Positions 1-14,100 of a DNA stretch of 64,000 nucleotides are shown here, piece by piece. The stretch's first letter is position 1. Every line of letters begins with the position of its first letter. The stretch lies in NCBI GenBank assembly GCA_001695595.3, contig MBPM02000083.1:124001-188000 (forward strand), in the 5' to 3' direction. The position numbers were made by a program, and so were the translations under genes. Source of the stretch: Plasmopara viticola. Its lineage: Eukaryota > Oomycota > Peronosporomycetes > Peronosporales > Peronosporaceae. The notes beneath the pieces are model-generated. The model ran no database searches. It worked only from the letters and a program-made list of their open reading frames with translations, and was not told the DNA's origin.

Positions 1-330
1 ATGGCGTTTCCAGGCACAATGCCAATGCTGTATACAACTGCATTCGAGACAGTGCCTTCTCATCTCCGACGAAGTTTGGCACCCCTTTCTCCGTCGCCCC
101 GTTCTTCGTCTGAGTACTCAAAGTCGAGCAATCAACGAGCGATTTCAGTCGGATACACCAGTTGCTCTGAATCAATTACTAGTCAAAGCTGCAAAAGTGA
201 AAAAACTGGCAACCGGTTGGGCACAGTTGAGCACACGGAAATGATTAGCCCCCTCGATTATCGAATTGTGTCTACCCCTACGTTTCCAGACAAAGGGGGA
301 GTGAATGCGGCTACTTTTTCAGCTTGATAT
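1..330 (-). other. Coding-like but interrupted stretch at window edge
   Basis: On the minus strand one frame reads like protein near the window edge, for example SEQLVYPTEIAR, then LLDFEYSDEERGDGERGAK, then EGTVSNAVVYSIGIVPGNA, with a stop codon between each piece. An open frame of 108 codons also exists on plus, but it is rich in Ser and looks like the antisense shadow of this stretch. I do not recognise the product. A decayed gene that continues beyond the left edge is the simplest reading, but the support is only the look of the translated text. Confidence 0.2.
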
Positions 331-371
331 TAGAACAAAGTTTTGTAGCATACTACACGTATATATATATA

Positions 372-755
372 TCATTGCGATGTTGAAATGTACACATGGT
401 CGCGATCTTGTAACACGTCGCAGATTATATCTGTAAACTTAAGCTCACGCTTATTGTCTTTAATCATCTTCGTTGGGATGCCCAACTCAAGCCAGCTTTG
501 TGTACCGCTGTCTTCGTCATAGCGTGCAATAGCCACGTGACCGAGCCAAACCACTTGCTGTGTACCGAAACCGCAGGGAATGGGGAGGATCTTGTCACGC
601 AAATGGGCCATAATAGTAATCGTATCCTCTGCACCGTCATTTGACAACACTTTAATATTGCTCTTTGTATTTTTATCATGTATGGGTTTTGCTGCGTGCT
701 GCCGCATCTCTTGGTCGACACGCAAACGTGTCTTGATCTTGTAGGGAGCAAGATA
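372..755 (-). CDS. Hypothetical protein, probable terminal exon
   Basis: The minus strand is open from base 755 to a stop at 372, encoding about 127 residues. The text looks like a folded domain: DKILPIPCGFGTQQVVWLG is followed by SWLELGIPTKMIKDNKREL and ends in DVLQDRDHVYISTSQ. Just upstream, at 756-761 on the minus strand, the sequence CTCATAG makes a good 3' splice site, and the frame stays open from it (YLAPYKIKTRLRVDQ). I therefore read this as the last exon of a split gene or of its remnant. The previous exon was not identified. A coding-like frame at 1288-1530 on the same strand is a candidate, but the link is unproven. I do not recognise the family. Confidence 0.4.
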   Translation of the reverse strand, partial: YLAPYKIKTRLRVDQEMRQHAAKPIHDKNTKSNIKVLSNDGAEDTITIMAHLRDKILPIPCGFGTQQVVWLGHVAIARYDEDSGTQSWLELGIPTKMIKDNKRELKFTDIICDVLQDRDHVYISTSQ

Positions 756-1838
756 CTATGAGGCAATTATCGTCAAACATACAAAATAGTGCATATTTAC
801 TATTGAATGTAATTTAACTTATATGACTGTAATCATTTCTATGACAGACGACACATCACCAAAAACAACACTTTAATTTTCACTGTGTGGCAGTAAATGC
901 TGCAGGTCACACGGCAACTTGCACGAAGGAGGCGCGCACGAAAGTATCGGTGGACAACCGCCCATTATCATAGTAAGGGAATTATTTTTTAGACTAATTT
1001 GTAGGATAATGTTTATCCTTTTGAAAATCTATATATGCACAGAAAGCAGCTTTCAGGCATTTCGGTATCCTTCGAAATACATCAGTATGCAAACACCGAT
1101 AGGGTGCCTGTCGTGCCCACATGTTGTCGTGTTCACATGTCTAAGAAATGGGCCGCTGGTATGATTAGTTAGCGCGTTCCAAAGCTGAAACAGCGCATTG
1201 CAAACGCAGCAGAGATTGCGAGGCTTATCGACATCATAGTGTCCGGATGACAATGAAATTTATACTGTTTCCATAAAACCTTGCTGGTTAAGCCCCAACT
1301 ATAATGGCCGGAGCAAATGCTATCTCTTTTGCTTGCTCTGCCTGCATTGGCAGGCCTTTTAGGTCGACAAGGGAGCCACGGGTGTGATCTTTCGGCAGAT
1401 CTCGTAGGTCCTCGCATACAGGGCCACCCATTGCAGCGACCAACATGCTGTGCAGACCGAGAAATATGCTTTTTTTCGACCCAAGCAACATTTTAATGAA
1501 GCACCATTTGCCTCCAGATGTATATCGCACTTCGAGGCTTCGTCGCTCAAATCAATAGATCCACCATATGGTAGAGCACGCTAAATGCCAAAATGTAGCG
1601 TACAGCTGCAAACGAATGCGGCACTTCCGCTCGACTTTGGCTTTATTGCATGAGATTAAAAATCGCATCGAGGGCTTTAGATTGGCATTCGCTGTGTATG
1701 CCTGTAGAATCCGTTTGTTAAATTAACGTTTTAGCCCTACTGACTACATTGGCCTGCGCGAATGATCATCAGCAATTGTATTGAGCTGTATCTAGCGTGA
1801 GAAAAATTTTTGGCAAAAAATATCGATCAACTTATAAT
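756..1838. other. Gene-poor stretch with one coding-like minus frame
   Basis: AT-rich sequence without a recognisable gene. On minus, 1288-1530 is open and reads plausibly (GSKKSIFLGLHSMLVAAMGG, then EDLRDLPKDHTRGSLVDLKG). It has no recognisable domain and could be a lost exon upstream of the 372-755 exon. Bases 905-945 faintly resemble the outer part of the inverted-duplication arms (around 47665-47700), too short to classify. Confidence 0.3.
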
Positions 1839-2165
1839 GCAATGTAATGTAATGTATCACGTTATCGCGTTGCCAGGTTATGCACGTGCTAGGCTCAGTC
1901 TGGCTAGTCCACGGCGTAGAGTGGTTTCCGCATACGTCGGGTCTCGTTCGGCGGGCAGTGCAGCCAGCACCGAGGTCGCGAGGGTCTTCCATTATTTTGT
2001 TTAGCTCTGACTTGGTAAGAGCCCAGTTGGCGCCCTGGTGCTGGAGACCGTCGCGTCGAGGGTGAGACTCGTTAGAGACCTGCAGATGCCCGAGAGCTTC
2101 TGCCCGAAGCGCGCGAGCATTTAACCCCCGCGCTTGGAAGGAGGGCGTCACCCCAACCTTTCCCT
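1839..2165 (-). mobile_element. SINE-like element, family 1 (LINE-tailed), copy a
   Basis: A 327-base insertion flanked by a perfect 14-base target-site duplication, GATCAACTTATAAT, at 1825-1838 and 2166-2179. It has the same head and tail as the copies at 48468-48791 and 59944-60262. On its sense (minus) strand the head starts near GGAAAGGTTGGGGTGACG. The last 150 or so bases are shared with the 3' end of the LINE fragment at 58229-58665, and it ends in repeats of ATTAC. The precise duplication and the simple-repeat tail mark a retroposed element. Its head carries no clear tRNA-type A and B boxes, so its origin is unknown. Confidence 0.85.
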
Positions 2166-2179
2166 GATCAACTTATAAT

Positions 2180-5100
2180 ATATTGTGAAATTAATGAGGC
2201 GTGTTTTCCGTTGTTCTGAAATTTGAGCGGTCTTAAGGGTTTAAATCCCAGAAAATGCACTCGAAGCCTTATTTGTGCGAGCTAATGCATTGCAACAACC
2301 ACTTTCCAATAGTGAAACAGGCTTGCTTGGCAGCTTTAAGCCGACATGACCAGAGTGAAAACGCTCGATCATGATTGTCCTTATCGAGCTGCAGATCACG
2401 TGTTACCGATAATATAGTCGGAAGCATTACAAGCAGCTCCCAGCAACTTTGTCCCGGATATGTGTGGAAGGCTTTCTTTAATGTTACCGAGCACAACTCG
2501 GTCCTGACGGCTTAACATTCTTTTCAATAGGTTGGCAGGGGCTTCATTACTCGCAAAATTAGCATTGCACACGAGCAACTAATTTACTAAGCTCAAACAC
2601 TCCCCTTAAATTTAATGGAAACGTGACGTAGGCTAGGTCAAGACGGCTTTTAAAAAAATTCGGACCTATTTGAACCCTATGATTGCGTACAAAGCAATCA
2701 CAATCTTGGGACCAGAAGGCAAAATACCGCGAGGCGCTAATAGTCCTTACGACCCTCTCAAGGCATACAAATTAATGTGCCAACCGCCAAAAGGATATAT
2801 TCTCTTTTGTGCTTGGCTGAAAACATCTACTGTACACAGTTCACTATAAAGGAAGGATTGTTAAGCACCACGACTTTCCTTAGCATGAGCCTTTCTTCAG
2901 ATATCGATACTTGTCATAAGTACGAGCTCGGTCCCACCTTTCGTTTCGTTTTTAACACAGATAATCGATAACGATTGCCAAAAATCAGACACTCACACCA
3001 TGCTATTCTTTACCTTTTCGGCAAAGAATGCTCATACTGTTCTCGCGGCAGAAGTCGCTGCCTTGTGACGTAGGGCTTTGTGCTTCAAATAGGTCAAGTG
3101 TGGCACGACATAGTTAAGTTGTTGGTAATCTTGGTGGATCAAGATTTCATCTCGCTAAAGGGGTCGCTCGTGGCCGCAGTTTCCCTCGGTGTCAGTTTTG
3201 TCGCTTTCTTGGGTACAAGTGGGGTCTATATTAGCCTGTCCAACCACGACTAACTTTCTCAATAGCTCTCTACGAGCAGGTTGAAGTTATAAATCAGCAC
3301 GCAAAATTTCGTGACGTGTCGTGCTTACGAAGTTGTATGCAAATAAATGTCCTTTGACACTTGCGTGTACAACCAGCAGTCTTCTGGTTACCTCCTCAAG
3401 ATCTTCGAAAAGGGTATATATCAATCCTTGATCTAGTACGAAGACTTCAAGGGGCCTCTATAAGACTTTTTCAGCAAGAGGGAAATTCTATCCATTTAAA
3501 CACTTTTGCATATGTATTTGCATGTTCTCGCATCTATCCGGCGAGCTTTCCGCATTACACATAAGACGTTCTAGCTTGTATTTGCTCAAAACGTTGGCTA
3601 CATGTGCAGCTCTCCCTCCTACCAAGCTGCTGGATCGCGGCATGATGCTCGACACTACAAGCGTCCAGAGCTTAATAAGTTGAGGCTTAAGAAGTCGGGT
3701 GGCATGGGTTCTAAAGTTGGAGCCCGAGATTTCCACCTTCGACAGAATTGTACAAATGCCGTTTCTTTTGGATCGTAAATGTAAATATCGCCATTGCAAT
3801 ACATATAAATCGACATTTTTGTGCCTTGAAGGTCGGCTATTGGGCCCTTACCCGTACATTCGTTCCATCTGGGTGCTTTAATACGTAAAAGAAAAAAAAG
3901 AAAGCAAAAACAACATTCCTTGGTAAGCTTTGAGTCCACCAAGGCTCACACTTACTTGTATACAAACAAGATAGCCGTGATCTTTATGAATAAAGTATTT
4001 GATTTGGCGCTCTCATAATTAGAGCACCAGTCTCCAAAATTGTGCAGTACAGTCTATTGTTGTTTTACTGGTAGGTCTACGTTGCAAACAAGCAGACAGT
4101 AGCGACATTAACGATAACTTAAATGGATAGGGCCGCAGACGAGCTGGCTTCCTTGGAATGCCGTGGATAGGTCATATGTAGTGCCGCTAAATTATGTATA
4201 TCTGGGTCCGAAGATCCTTAAACTCATGCTAGCCGCATTGAAGTGAGCCGCTGGCGAGCAAAGCAAGATCCGGTGCGCAGGCTGCGATGTTTTAAAGTGC
4301 TGGGGGCTGTGTTTTTCTACACATCATGAAAGTTTAGCTGCTTTAGCACCTAAGAAAAGGAGGTATGAGTCGTAGACTACTAGTCGCACACGCAGCTGTA
4401 CGAAATCAGGAAAAAGACATTCCGAGTCTTGATAGACTATGGCGTACCGCAAAATCTCCCCTACCGGCGCATGAGTGCAGGCAGCCAAGAAAGATTGACT
4501 TATTCTTGCGTAAGAGCAACAAATACATGTCAGATAAGGTTCATATGGCTAATTGGTTGGCTCGATATATGTTTCAGGTTAAAAGAGACCTGGCTATAGA
4601 TATTAAGAGTTTTGGCAGAATAGAGTCATGTCTTGTCTTTTCATAAAAAAGTGCGACTTGGTAGTGGTTATGTCGTGACAAGAAAGCAAGAGCCCTAGTT
4701 AAATTGTCGGGGTGGTAGTAAATCAATTCCGTGCAGCAGAGCCTCGGAACGCCTCGTTCCATCCCTGTTTGCGCTCGGCCCATTTAAATAGCTGTCTTGG
4801 TAGGTAATGAATCAATCTATCTATCGGAGAAAATCAAAGATAATTCTATTTCCACAATCAGCAGACGAGTAGGACTTTGTAACCCTTTCAAAGCGAGTGA
4901 TTAAGTTTCGTTTGGAACGCCGTGTGACCGGAAAACTTTGTTTGGAGTTGTGATTATTCGATCGGCCGACTAACAATCTTCTTCGTTGTCGATTTGTACT
5001 ATATTAATATTAAATCGACTTTAAGCATAAAAGTATTGTTAAGACAGATAACACTTATCCTCTCCTATTTAAAAATATAAAGTCTTTAGTGTGACGGACA

Positions 5101-8100
5101 ACAATCATCGTTTTTGTGCCTTGGCAAGATGACGCTTTGGCGGGCTAACTTCCTTTTTTGTCGCCTTTTAAGCATGGAAAATTCGAGCTCACCCACTGCT
5201 CTGAGAGGGTGTAATAAGTCGTATTATGACTCGGACCAGATGAGCGCTGGGGCGTTGGCTTCGGCTCAAACAAACAGGTAATTTAAAAAATATATATCCA
5301 ATGCCGCCAGGGCAAATGAGAGTCCGTGCTTACAGCTCTCTATTGGTCCATGATCCACAAGCACAATTGCCTTCTGTTATGGTGGGAAAAAAAAGCGCCA
5401 CGGGCCCTTCGGCGAATAACTGCAATAAATTCACCCACCAAGGTAACAATTTTGTCGGGAAGACAATAATCGTATCAAAAGCATCTTTAACACCCGGAGG
5501 TGAGTACCAAAATGCGTAATCCTTGTCGTTAAATCCGCTTACCATGCGAATGACCCTACTTGAAGAGATAGCGAAGACCACAGCAAATACCGGGGGTAAA
5601 GATAAGATCCGGGATGCGCTTATTGATGATGTCACCAAAGAGCAAAGCCAGAGACGACGATCAACGGCAAGTACGTCTAATGATCAAAACTGCAAGTGCA
5701 GATCGTGATGAATTTGCAGCCTATTCATCATCAAGTATTGACGCAAATTGTGGTTTAAAAAGAGCCTGGTCACTATAAGGACAACAAGAAATACGAAGGA
5801 CGGATTACAAATTAAGTATACCCGACTGGTATGGTTCATGACGCGAAGCAGTACGCTCATCAGCTTCGTGCAGCACAAAACCTCTCCGCAGGTCATTTTT
5901 GTGTAGCTTGCACGAAAGAAACCTAAACCAAGAGAGCCATCTTTTATCTTGGCCTTAGTGCGTACTTTATGCCCCACATCATACCCTGCTCAAAATTTTA
6001 CACGGCTTTAAATTTGCGGGAAGACATAGGGTGGCTATCACAATACTCTTGAGTACATAATGTCCCTTTTGCCGACACATTTCAGCAGGAAAATCGGGCG
6101 AACCTTTAATGTGTAACAAGATAAGACTTAACTACAATGGACATAGTCTTTTGCGTGCATGACCATACTGTACAATTTGCCCACTTGCTATATTGGAGAC
6201 AATTCACTTTTGAGATTTCTCCTCGAAACCAATACGAGTAGCGGATGGATATGTGAGGTATTCCGCACTGTTAATGACAAGTCGAAGACCTTTTGAGGCT
6301 TACAATAATATTGCATGACAGCATTGTCACTGGTGCGAAGCTTTTTATTGCATTTGCTGGTGAGAAGTCAAGTATGTGTTGATACTTTCATTTTTGTTCC
6401 CCGAAGGTGGAGGTGTCTCTGGAATTAGACAGCCTATTCGCATAAGAGTTATGAGAGCGATATATACATCGCATCCTTCATATATTGGCAAAGAAGATAA
6501 TATTTTTATAGCTGTCTTCTTGCTAAAATGAAGCCAGAGCCTAGTTGTGTTTTTAGCGCCCGACACACACCAAACTGGTGCTTGTGTATGATAAAAAATT
6601 TCAAATGATATCTCATATCACGATATCCTTGCTCCACTTCGCGAGAGCAAACGGTAATGTGTCTCTCGTCGTGCTATTCAAGTCTTCTCCGCCTTGAAAG
6701 CCGCGCCACATTTGTCTCGCACCCATTGGCACCAATCCAGGTGCAGCTTTTCGCGCAGAAGCATCATTAATGTAGGCGCAGCCTCTCGTGTAGAGATGTT
6801 CGCCTTAAATGCTGATACACCCTTGGAGTATTATCTTTGAAGCCCGGCCAACAAGCAGCTTTTTTTACTGCCTGTTTACTGTTGTAAAAACGACTTCACG
6901 GTAGGATGAACTTCTCTTTATTAAGGACGGTTCGATTGAATATGCTTTGTACACTTCGACTCCATGAGGCTGCGGATAGCAAGATTCCAAAAAATCGTAC
7001 ATTTTTCTTGTATGCCTTCTCAACTTTATATTGGTCAGATTTCTTTTGCGAACTCCATTTTTTTTATCGATAATTGTGCGTCCTTTTCAAGTTTTCACAA
7101 AATATTTTAACACGGCGCGCACTGTGTAAGGGTGTACCTTATTTCTTCTACAATCGGCTAGGATAGGTGTGATAGTACCGATGTTATGCGCCATTTTTGC
7201 AGGCTTATAAAAACGACATTTAAGTGTGCGAGAGCAAGGCATATAGGCAATTGCATCGTCACAGAATTTATTTCAAGTGTGAAGTATATAAATACGCGAA
7301 AACTCGTGTGGCATGTATTTATCGCTCAACATGCGAACCCGTCACCAACAATTTTTCAACGTCTAAAAATGTTGCCGAACAATGTCAATCATGTTGAAAC
7401 TAGTGATATGCACGTAAGGCGACTTTAATGCCTTTGATTGATTCAGATTGACAATCCAATGAAATACCGTGCATAGATGTGCCACGATTGAGTGGCAGCG
7501 TACGAGTGTTCATATGTTTTTGGCAGCTTTCGTTGAATATTTTTAAAATTCTCAACCAAATGTGCGAAAACATAAAATATGGTTGAGTACATATCTACAT
7601 TTGGCTTCATACAAATCATAAACAATGTCCAAGCTCATCGTCAATCTTGCCCTCATTTCATAAAGAATGACAAATGTCCTCATGTTCTGCCATGTATATC
7701 AAAGACCGATTATTGAAGTTAATGAGAGTACGCGTTCAAGGTCGGGTGCCGAAACCTTCTAGCCCACCTTTTTGCCCTTGCTTGCCCACGGATGCGAAAG
7801 CTCTCGAGCCCGTTTTAATAGTGACAAATCATTTCCTTTCTGAACTAATTATAAGCACATATTCATTGCTTGTAGCTTCGAGCCAAGTGACAATTCACTT
7901 TCGGAACGTATAAGCAATACCCAAAGCGGCGACTGTTAAGTTAATTAGTCTTAGCTTGTGATATGTTTCCTTGTACGAAAGCCAAGTCTCATTGATTGAC
8001 TTATACTGCGTAATTTATAAATATTTGTGCTCCAAAACTTCTACGTCCCGATTTTTTTAACGTCAATAGAAAATGATTGAGTCAAATGCCATCTATATCT

Positions 8101-8113
8101 CTAACATGAGCAA
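2180..8113. other. Gene desert, 5.9 kb
   Basis: AT-rich, with no open frame that I can assign. Two overlapping minus frames at 3488-3942 read like a frameshifted coding remnant: SIYMYCNGDIYIYDPKETAF in one frame, then AAHVANVLSKYKLERLMCN in the next. I cannot name the family. A minus frame at 5330-5638 has hydrophobic stretches but no recognised domain. No RNA gene, LTR pair or tandem array was seen. This stretch lies downstream of the POL2 stop codon. Confidence 0.35.
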
Positions 8114-11100
8114 CTAATGTGCAGGTTCACGCTCTAGACGCTGGGTGGTCTCTAGTAACCACTCAAAGTCATGCTGCTGTGCGACGCGCTTCAGCAGCCG
8201 CACCGTTTCCAAAAGAGACTCCCGCACTCCAGGTAACAATGCATATGTGCCTGAGCACGGGCAATACTCGCGCATCTTGTGCTCGACAGGCAGGCGACAC
8301 TTGGTGCAGTAAAGATCCTGCAGCTGGTAGGCAACAGACTGCGCTTGCACCAGATCTACGAGTCGCATCTCAAACGCATTTTTGTCATACGGAGCAAAGC
8401 AACGAGGGCAATGCCATGTCTCAAAATCTTCTTCATTTGACAATTCCTCGTCGTCCTCCAAACGAGATGCAGTGGTTCCTTTAAACAGCTGTGGATCCCG
8501 ACAAAGGTCAACGGAGCGGCAGAGGTTGCAGTTAAGGCAGATCACGTCTTGCACTGTAAACGACAATGATGGGTTTCGAAACTGCGCGTCCTCACCAAAC
8601 TCGCTCGTATGCAGTAACTTTAGCAACGTGCGTCTCATCTTACCAACTTGGGCCTCCACGCTTGGTTCTAGCTGGAATACTGCAACTACAAACTTGACCA
8701 ACTCGAGCGCAGGTGATTCCATGAGGAGATGCGAGCCGGCAAATACAGGAAAGCTATTCCGATCCATGTTGTATGTCAAAATCTCGGGAATTATACGCAG
8801 CAATTTGTCCGAGAAATACGATGAGATCAATTTTTGCGAATATTTCGCGAGCGGACTCAATTGCTTCTCATCTTCATCCAATGGTTCTTCATCCTCCGAG
8901 TCACTCTTTGCAAGCCACTTTCGCTCGCGGTGTAAAAATTCTGCCCGTCGGCGGATAAATTGACCGATCAAGATAAGAAAGTACTCATCAACTCCACGAG
9001 GCAAGTAATTAGCAATGTTCCAATGAGCGACAATTTCCAGTGGCTTTTCCTCACTGTTGTCATGACTCACCATCTCTTGATACTCGTTTTCTGGAACAAC
9101 ATTCTTTAACAGAATGCAGCCGTAATTTTCCGCATCTAAAAACAGAAGGTTTGAAATATATTTCTTTGGAGTAAAATTGAGCACCTGAAAAAGCTCGTTG
9201 GACAACACCGTCTGCAAAATGAAATTTACATACATCTGGGCATCACGCACCGACTGCTTCTTGGTGCAAACAATGAGTTTACTAAAATCGGCGTAGACAA
9301 TGTGCGACCCGAGGCGCCGAAATTCAGCCAGAAGCTGTAAAAGCAGCTTTTCCATTAATCGTTTGACCATCGAATGGAGTGCTGGGTCGAAGCTCAACGA
9401 TGTCGGTGAACAGAGCCACCGGTAAAATTGCTGGAGCACGTGATCCGCAAACTTATTCCGACTCGCTAGAAAGTCCTTAAACAAAGTCGTCACCATCACA
9501 CGCAACAAACGGAAAGCTTCGTGGCAGCTCTCCTCCGTGTCGACCTCTGCAATTGCTGAAGCCGCGGTAGAGCCTTCTCCCTTTCCACCCGCTTCATCTT
9601 CATCATTGCCGTCAAAATCGATCTCCAATTGATGTACGCCTCCAATGCCCTCAATACTGTGAATCTGTGATGCCACAAGAATCGCATTGACTGCAAGACC
9701 ATCCAGCTCAAGCTCAACGCACACATCCACAAATGACCCCTTCTCGCACACTACCGCAGAAGCGTCGACACGGTGCTGCTGGTCGCTCTTTTTCTGTAGC
9801 GTCGATCCTAAAAGCGAGTGGCTGAAAAGTTGTTGAAACTGTTGGTCCTGCTCTCTCCCTCCCAAGTCTGGAAGTGACGTCGGGGAGTGCCACCACAAAT
9901 GTTTGTGTTTAGTCAAAATACGTGAGTAGAGTGTATCCAGAATTGCGATTGCGTGGTCCCCTGTAAAATTGCCCACAGGCATGTGCGCGTATCGTGCACA
10001 ATCAAGCACATCTGCGTAGTACTGAGTCATCTCAAAACAGCGCGTCAACATCTTTTCCCCCATAATCTTTCGCCAAGTCAGAGCTGGAAAGAGCGTGTCT
10101 TCTTCATTCCATGGAAGTGTGGCGATAGGAAAGCTATGAAGGCCTTGCATTTTTTCACGAAGGCGCTTACTCGACATTATACACGTCTGAGCCAGCACAA
10201 TTGTCGGTTTTGAGGCAAGCTGCTTGCTAGAAGCTAGTCGTGCTAGAGTCGCATTGACGCCAGCAAAAGCCTCTTGTGTTGTTTTGACAACGTGGGTCAC
10301 GAAAGAGCAACTCTGTATAGAAACGGGGAAACTTTCCTGTTGAGACTCCAGTATAAGTTGTTGAAAAAAGTGTTTCAAATCAGAGCCTCGAGACTTCACG
10401 TTCGAAAATGGATCGACATACCAAACGGTGGCATCACCGTCAGTCCCTGTAGCATTGCTAGCGTCGTCATTCTCTTTCAGTACGACCAGCCCTAAAAGTG
10501 CACGCTTATTCTGTTGCGCAAAGTACAGCAAAATTTTTCGCATCAAAGAGTTGGGCCGTGCGACTGTCGTCGCACTGGTAGGCAAGTGCTGCGGCTCTGT
10601 AAGATACGATGCTTGCGCCGTCGTTTGAAATTGTAAATCGCCAAGCTCATACTCTTGATTAGCGCTTGAAAGATGCGGGTTGACAACCTTGACCACACAC
10701 CCAAGTGCACATACTGCACGCGTTAATGCAGAAACGTGCAGCTCGTACACACCTTTTACATGAGGATCGCCTAGAATCTGAGCAATTTCCTTGTAACAGT
10801 GTTGATATTGCCGTTCGCTAAGCATCACCTCTAGTACCGACTGAGGCTTGGCTGAGAGATGAGGTACAAGTCGAGATACACGCCGTGAGCCTGGTAACAA
10901 CCCCAGTAACTTTGCATGATCAATTTCCCTGCAGGTGATGTAAAAAACGCGTGGCATCTTTAAAGTTATTCGCTGGAGCATCTGTGAGTGAGCAGTTAGA
11001 ACCCAGCAGGTAAAAACTCCCGCAAGCTCTTGCTGAATCTCCACAATTTGCCAATACTCCCGCTGTAAAGCACTCCCTGTATATAAAACAAAGTTCTCCA

Positions 11101-14100
11101 TACCAACTCCGTTGCCTTTTATTGCTATGGTGTTAGAAGATCCAGTTTGGAAGCGCTTCGCACTACCGTGTGCACTGTTTGCCATACCAAAACCACCCAG
11201 ACCACTGTAATTGCGCATTCGTTCTTCTCGCTCGCGTCGCCGCTTACCAAGCATGGATTTCCACTTTCTCTTGCGATTTTTCAGCCATTCAGTAAATGGC
11301 ACATCTCCAAGTTTCACTTTTCTCTTCTGAAAGTCGTCTACATCAAAGTCATCAGTTTCTTCCATCAGAAAGCTACTGTCGTCTCCATCACCTGTCCGCT
11401 TTCTACGTTTTCGCACACATAGTTTGTCTGGTCGATTCGGTTGTTTATCTTTACTCAAATCCTCTATATCAATTAATCGCGCCACGTAATCTCCATTGTC
11501 ATAACCCTTTGCAACAGCCCTAAAATATTGCTTCATATTTCCTTGTTGATGTTTTGCGTTCTTCTCGCGAACTTGCTTTCTCATCCAATCAGGCAGCTCA
11601 ATGCGAGGTACCGGGTTTCGTACGTTTTGAAATGCAGCCGGTAGCGAAATGATTTTTTGCACAGTCGAAGCGAAGCGTGTACGGTAGTAATCCCAATCAA
11701 GAATCGACCGGATGTCAAAATCCTGAAGGTGGGGATCTCTTAACCACTTTTTCAAAAAGTGTCTTTTTATGGCATCTTCTGTGGCGAAAATTGCCGTAGG
11801 AATTGCCCGTTCTGTCACCTTTTCACCATAAGGACGTGCGGCAATAATCATCTTACACGCCAAGCCTTTATCCTTAAGCATTTCCTCGCCAAGAAACTCA
11901 CCTAAACGCTTGGCAGTAGTGATTGAAGTCGATTTTTGGCCTTCGTACTCATCCAGCTTACCTGACATACTCTTGTTCTCCGTAATTAGCGCCATTAACT
12001 CTTCATCATCCATTGACTTGCCCCTGGAGTCGATAACATCGAGCCATCGATTTGCGCATTTCGCAACAGACGCATAGCACTCTTCTAAGCTATTGCCGTC
12101 AAGGAAACATTCAAAAACTTGCGACTGAAACGCTTTAATAAGCTGCAGCTCGCCGCGTCGCTTGAGCTCAAACCCTTTAAGCTCTGCCAAGGAATGATCA
12201 AAGTTGAAAACTGCGTACCGCTTTTTTAGTAGCTTACCCTCTTCAGTAGAAGCGGGAAGCACCATAGCCTTATAAGGACCGTCTACCTCGAATAGAATTG
12301 AGCACTCCCTACGTATATTGTACTTTTTTGCCGCGGGGTCTAACTCATGGTATTGTGGATTTGTGAACTTCATATTCACATCTGCGTTCAACATTACACA
12401 CGGATAAGATATACTCTTCGAGCTGCCATTCTTTAGTCTGAAAGAGAAGATCTCTGGAAAAGACTTAGGTAATATTGCCCAGATGCCATCGGTATCCAAC
12501 TCTAGCGGACGCCCAATTTGCTCCACTAACTCGCGTGCACCAGTAATGATATTCGAACCTGTGTGTGTAACGATACCAGCCATCTCCATCGAGTGCCAGC
12601 GCGCACCTTTGCGCATCACATATCCATAGAACGAGTTCAAGATACACTTATGGGCTAGCTGAAGGGAATCGTACACAAGGCATTTGTTTTGCGCGTCGAT
12701 TTTAGCCAAAAGATCTTTTGAGTCTGTGGCTTGCGTCACTTTCGTTTTCCAAACTTTTGTGAGTCGCTTATACTCGTAACGACGGTCGCGAAATGCTCGC
12801 ACCGTGTTCACATAAAACGGGTTTTCACGCATACAAACTGTGGCAGATCGCTTTTGCTCCTCAGTAACCTTAGTTTTCTTGTACACACTAGAGCAGTAAG
12901 ACTTAAATCGCTGTTTCAGCAAATGTTCTTGTTTTTCGGTTGAAAGTTGAGTAAAAGGTACAGTAGCTTGAGAAGGCTTATTTTTTAAATCTCCACTTAC
13001 CCCTTCTCCTCTCTTTTCTATTGGAAAATTTTCATACGCGAGCTGAGTCTTGATAGAGTGGTACTCAGGTCGCGTTGCAGGGTAGAAGTCACCACGCCAA
13101 ACCCACTCCATTTCACGCTGGCAAGAAGCATCTTTATCCTTTATTGCTGCTCGACCACACTCGGTATTGTACGCACACGCGGCACAATCAGCCTCATTCA
13201 CAATAGCACACGGCTGCAAACGATTCGTTAAAATAATATTGGGATACATTGCTGCGACGTCCAAGTGGTAAATTAATGGCTGCTCTTTCCGATTTGGCCG
13301 CTCACGAAGTGCGATAAGGCGGTCAACAATGTCCTTCTTCACTTTCTCGTAATTAGCTACTTGATCAACCGGAATATTCATCTCAGTCTCTAATGAAAAC
13401 ATAAGATCTCGGTCAATGTTATCAATTAGCTGCTGGAAGGCACTAGGTACTAGCTGAAAATCATACAAGAAATCGGCACGAAAAACTCCAGACTCTAAGC
13501 ACTCGACGTGACCACCAACATAAGTCTCGCTCTCGATTAAATGACCTTTGTAAAAGTGTTCGTCACGAGCGGAGCTCTGTTTGTTTGGGCAAATGATGTT
13601 ACCTTGAAAGGCTTCAACCATCAGTAAAGCTTCGCAAAGAGTTCCAGACCCTTTCCGAAGAACATCTTCGGAGCCTAGAGGAATGATTGTACATAGCGAA
13701 AACACAAAGAGGTGCACGTATTTATCGTACAAATAAAATGTGGCAACGGCATCCGATACTGAGTACGATGCCATCTTAAGTGGCTCATCACGAGCTAGCG
13801 CAACCATATCTTCTGCATCCACCTCAACTGGATCATATCCTAGCTTGTACTTTGTGACGGCTTTCAAACCCTGACTTCCTTGCGGCAGGTACGAGTCACG
13901 CTTCACCCAACAGAATGCATCCATGTGCACGCTGCAGCGCCCACGATACTCGCCACTTCGTTCGTCGAGAGATACCCCAATTTCGTACGCCATGTTTATG
14001 CCGTACACTTGGGCACGGGCATCAATAAACGGCCAATCAAAGAAATCACCATTATACGTCACGAAAATGTGCGGCTTTTCCTCACTTACATGCTCAAAAA

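Noticed and set aside
1792..2151. 119-codon frame in the SINE at 1839-2165 (similar frames at 59956 and 48481)
   Set aside because: The frame lies across the head and tail of a SINE-like element, and in copy a the first codon is GTG. The tail part is out of frame relative to the LINE protein that it derives from, so it is not a protein gene.
8382..8963. 193-codon plus-strand open frame
   Set aside because: It lies wholly within POL2 on the opposite strand, is rich in Ser and Arg as antisense frames often are, and has no domain. The other plus frames inside 8114-15325 are rejected for the same reason.
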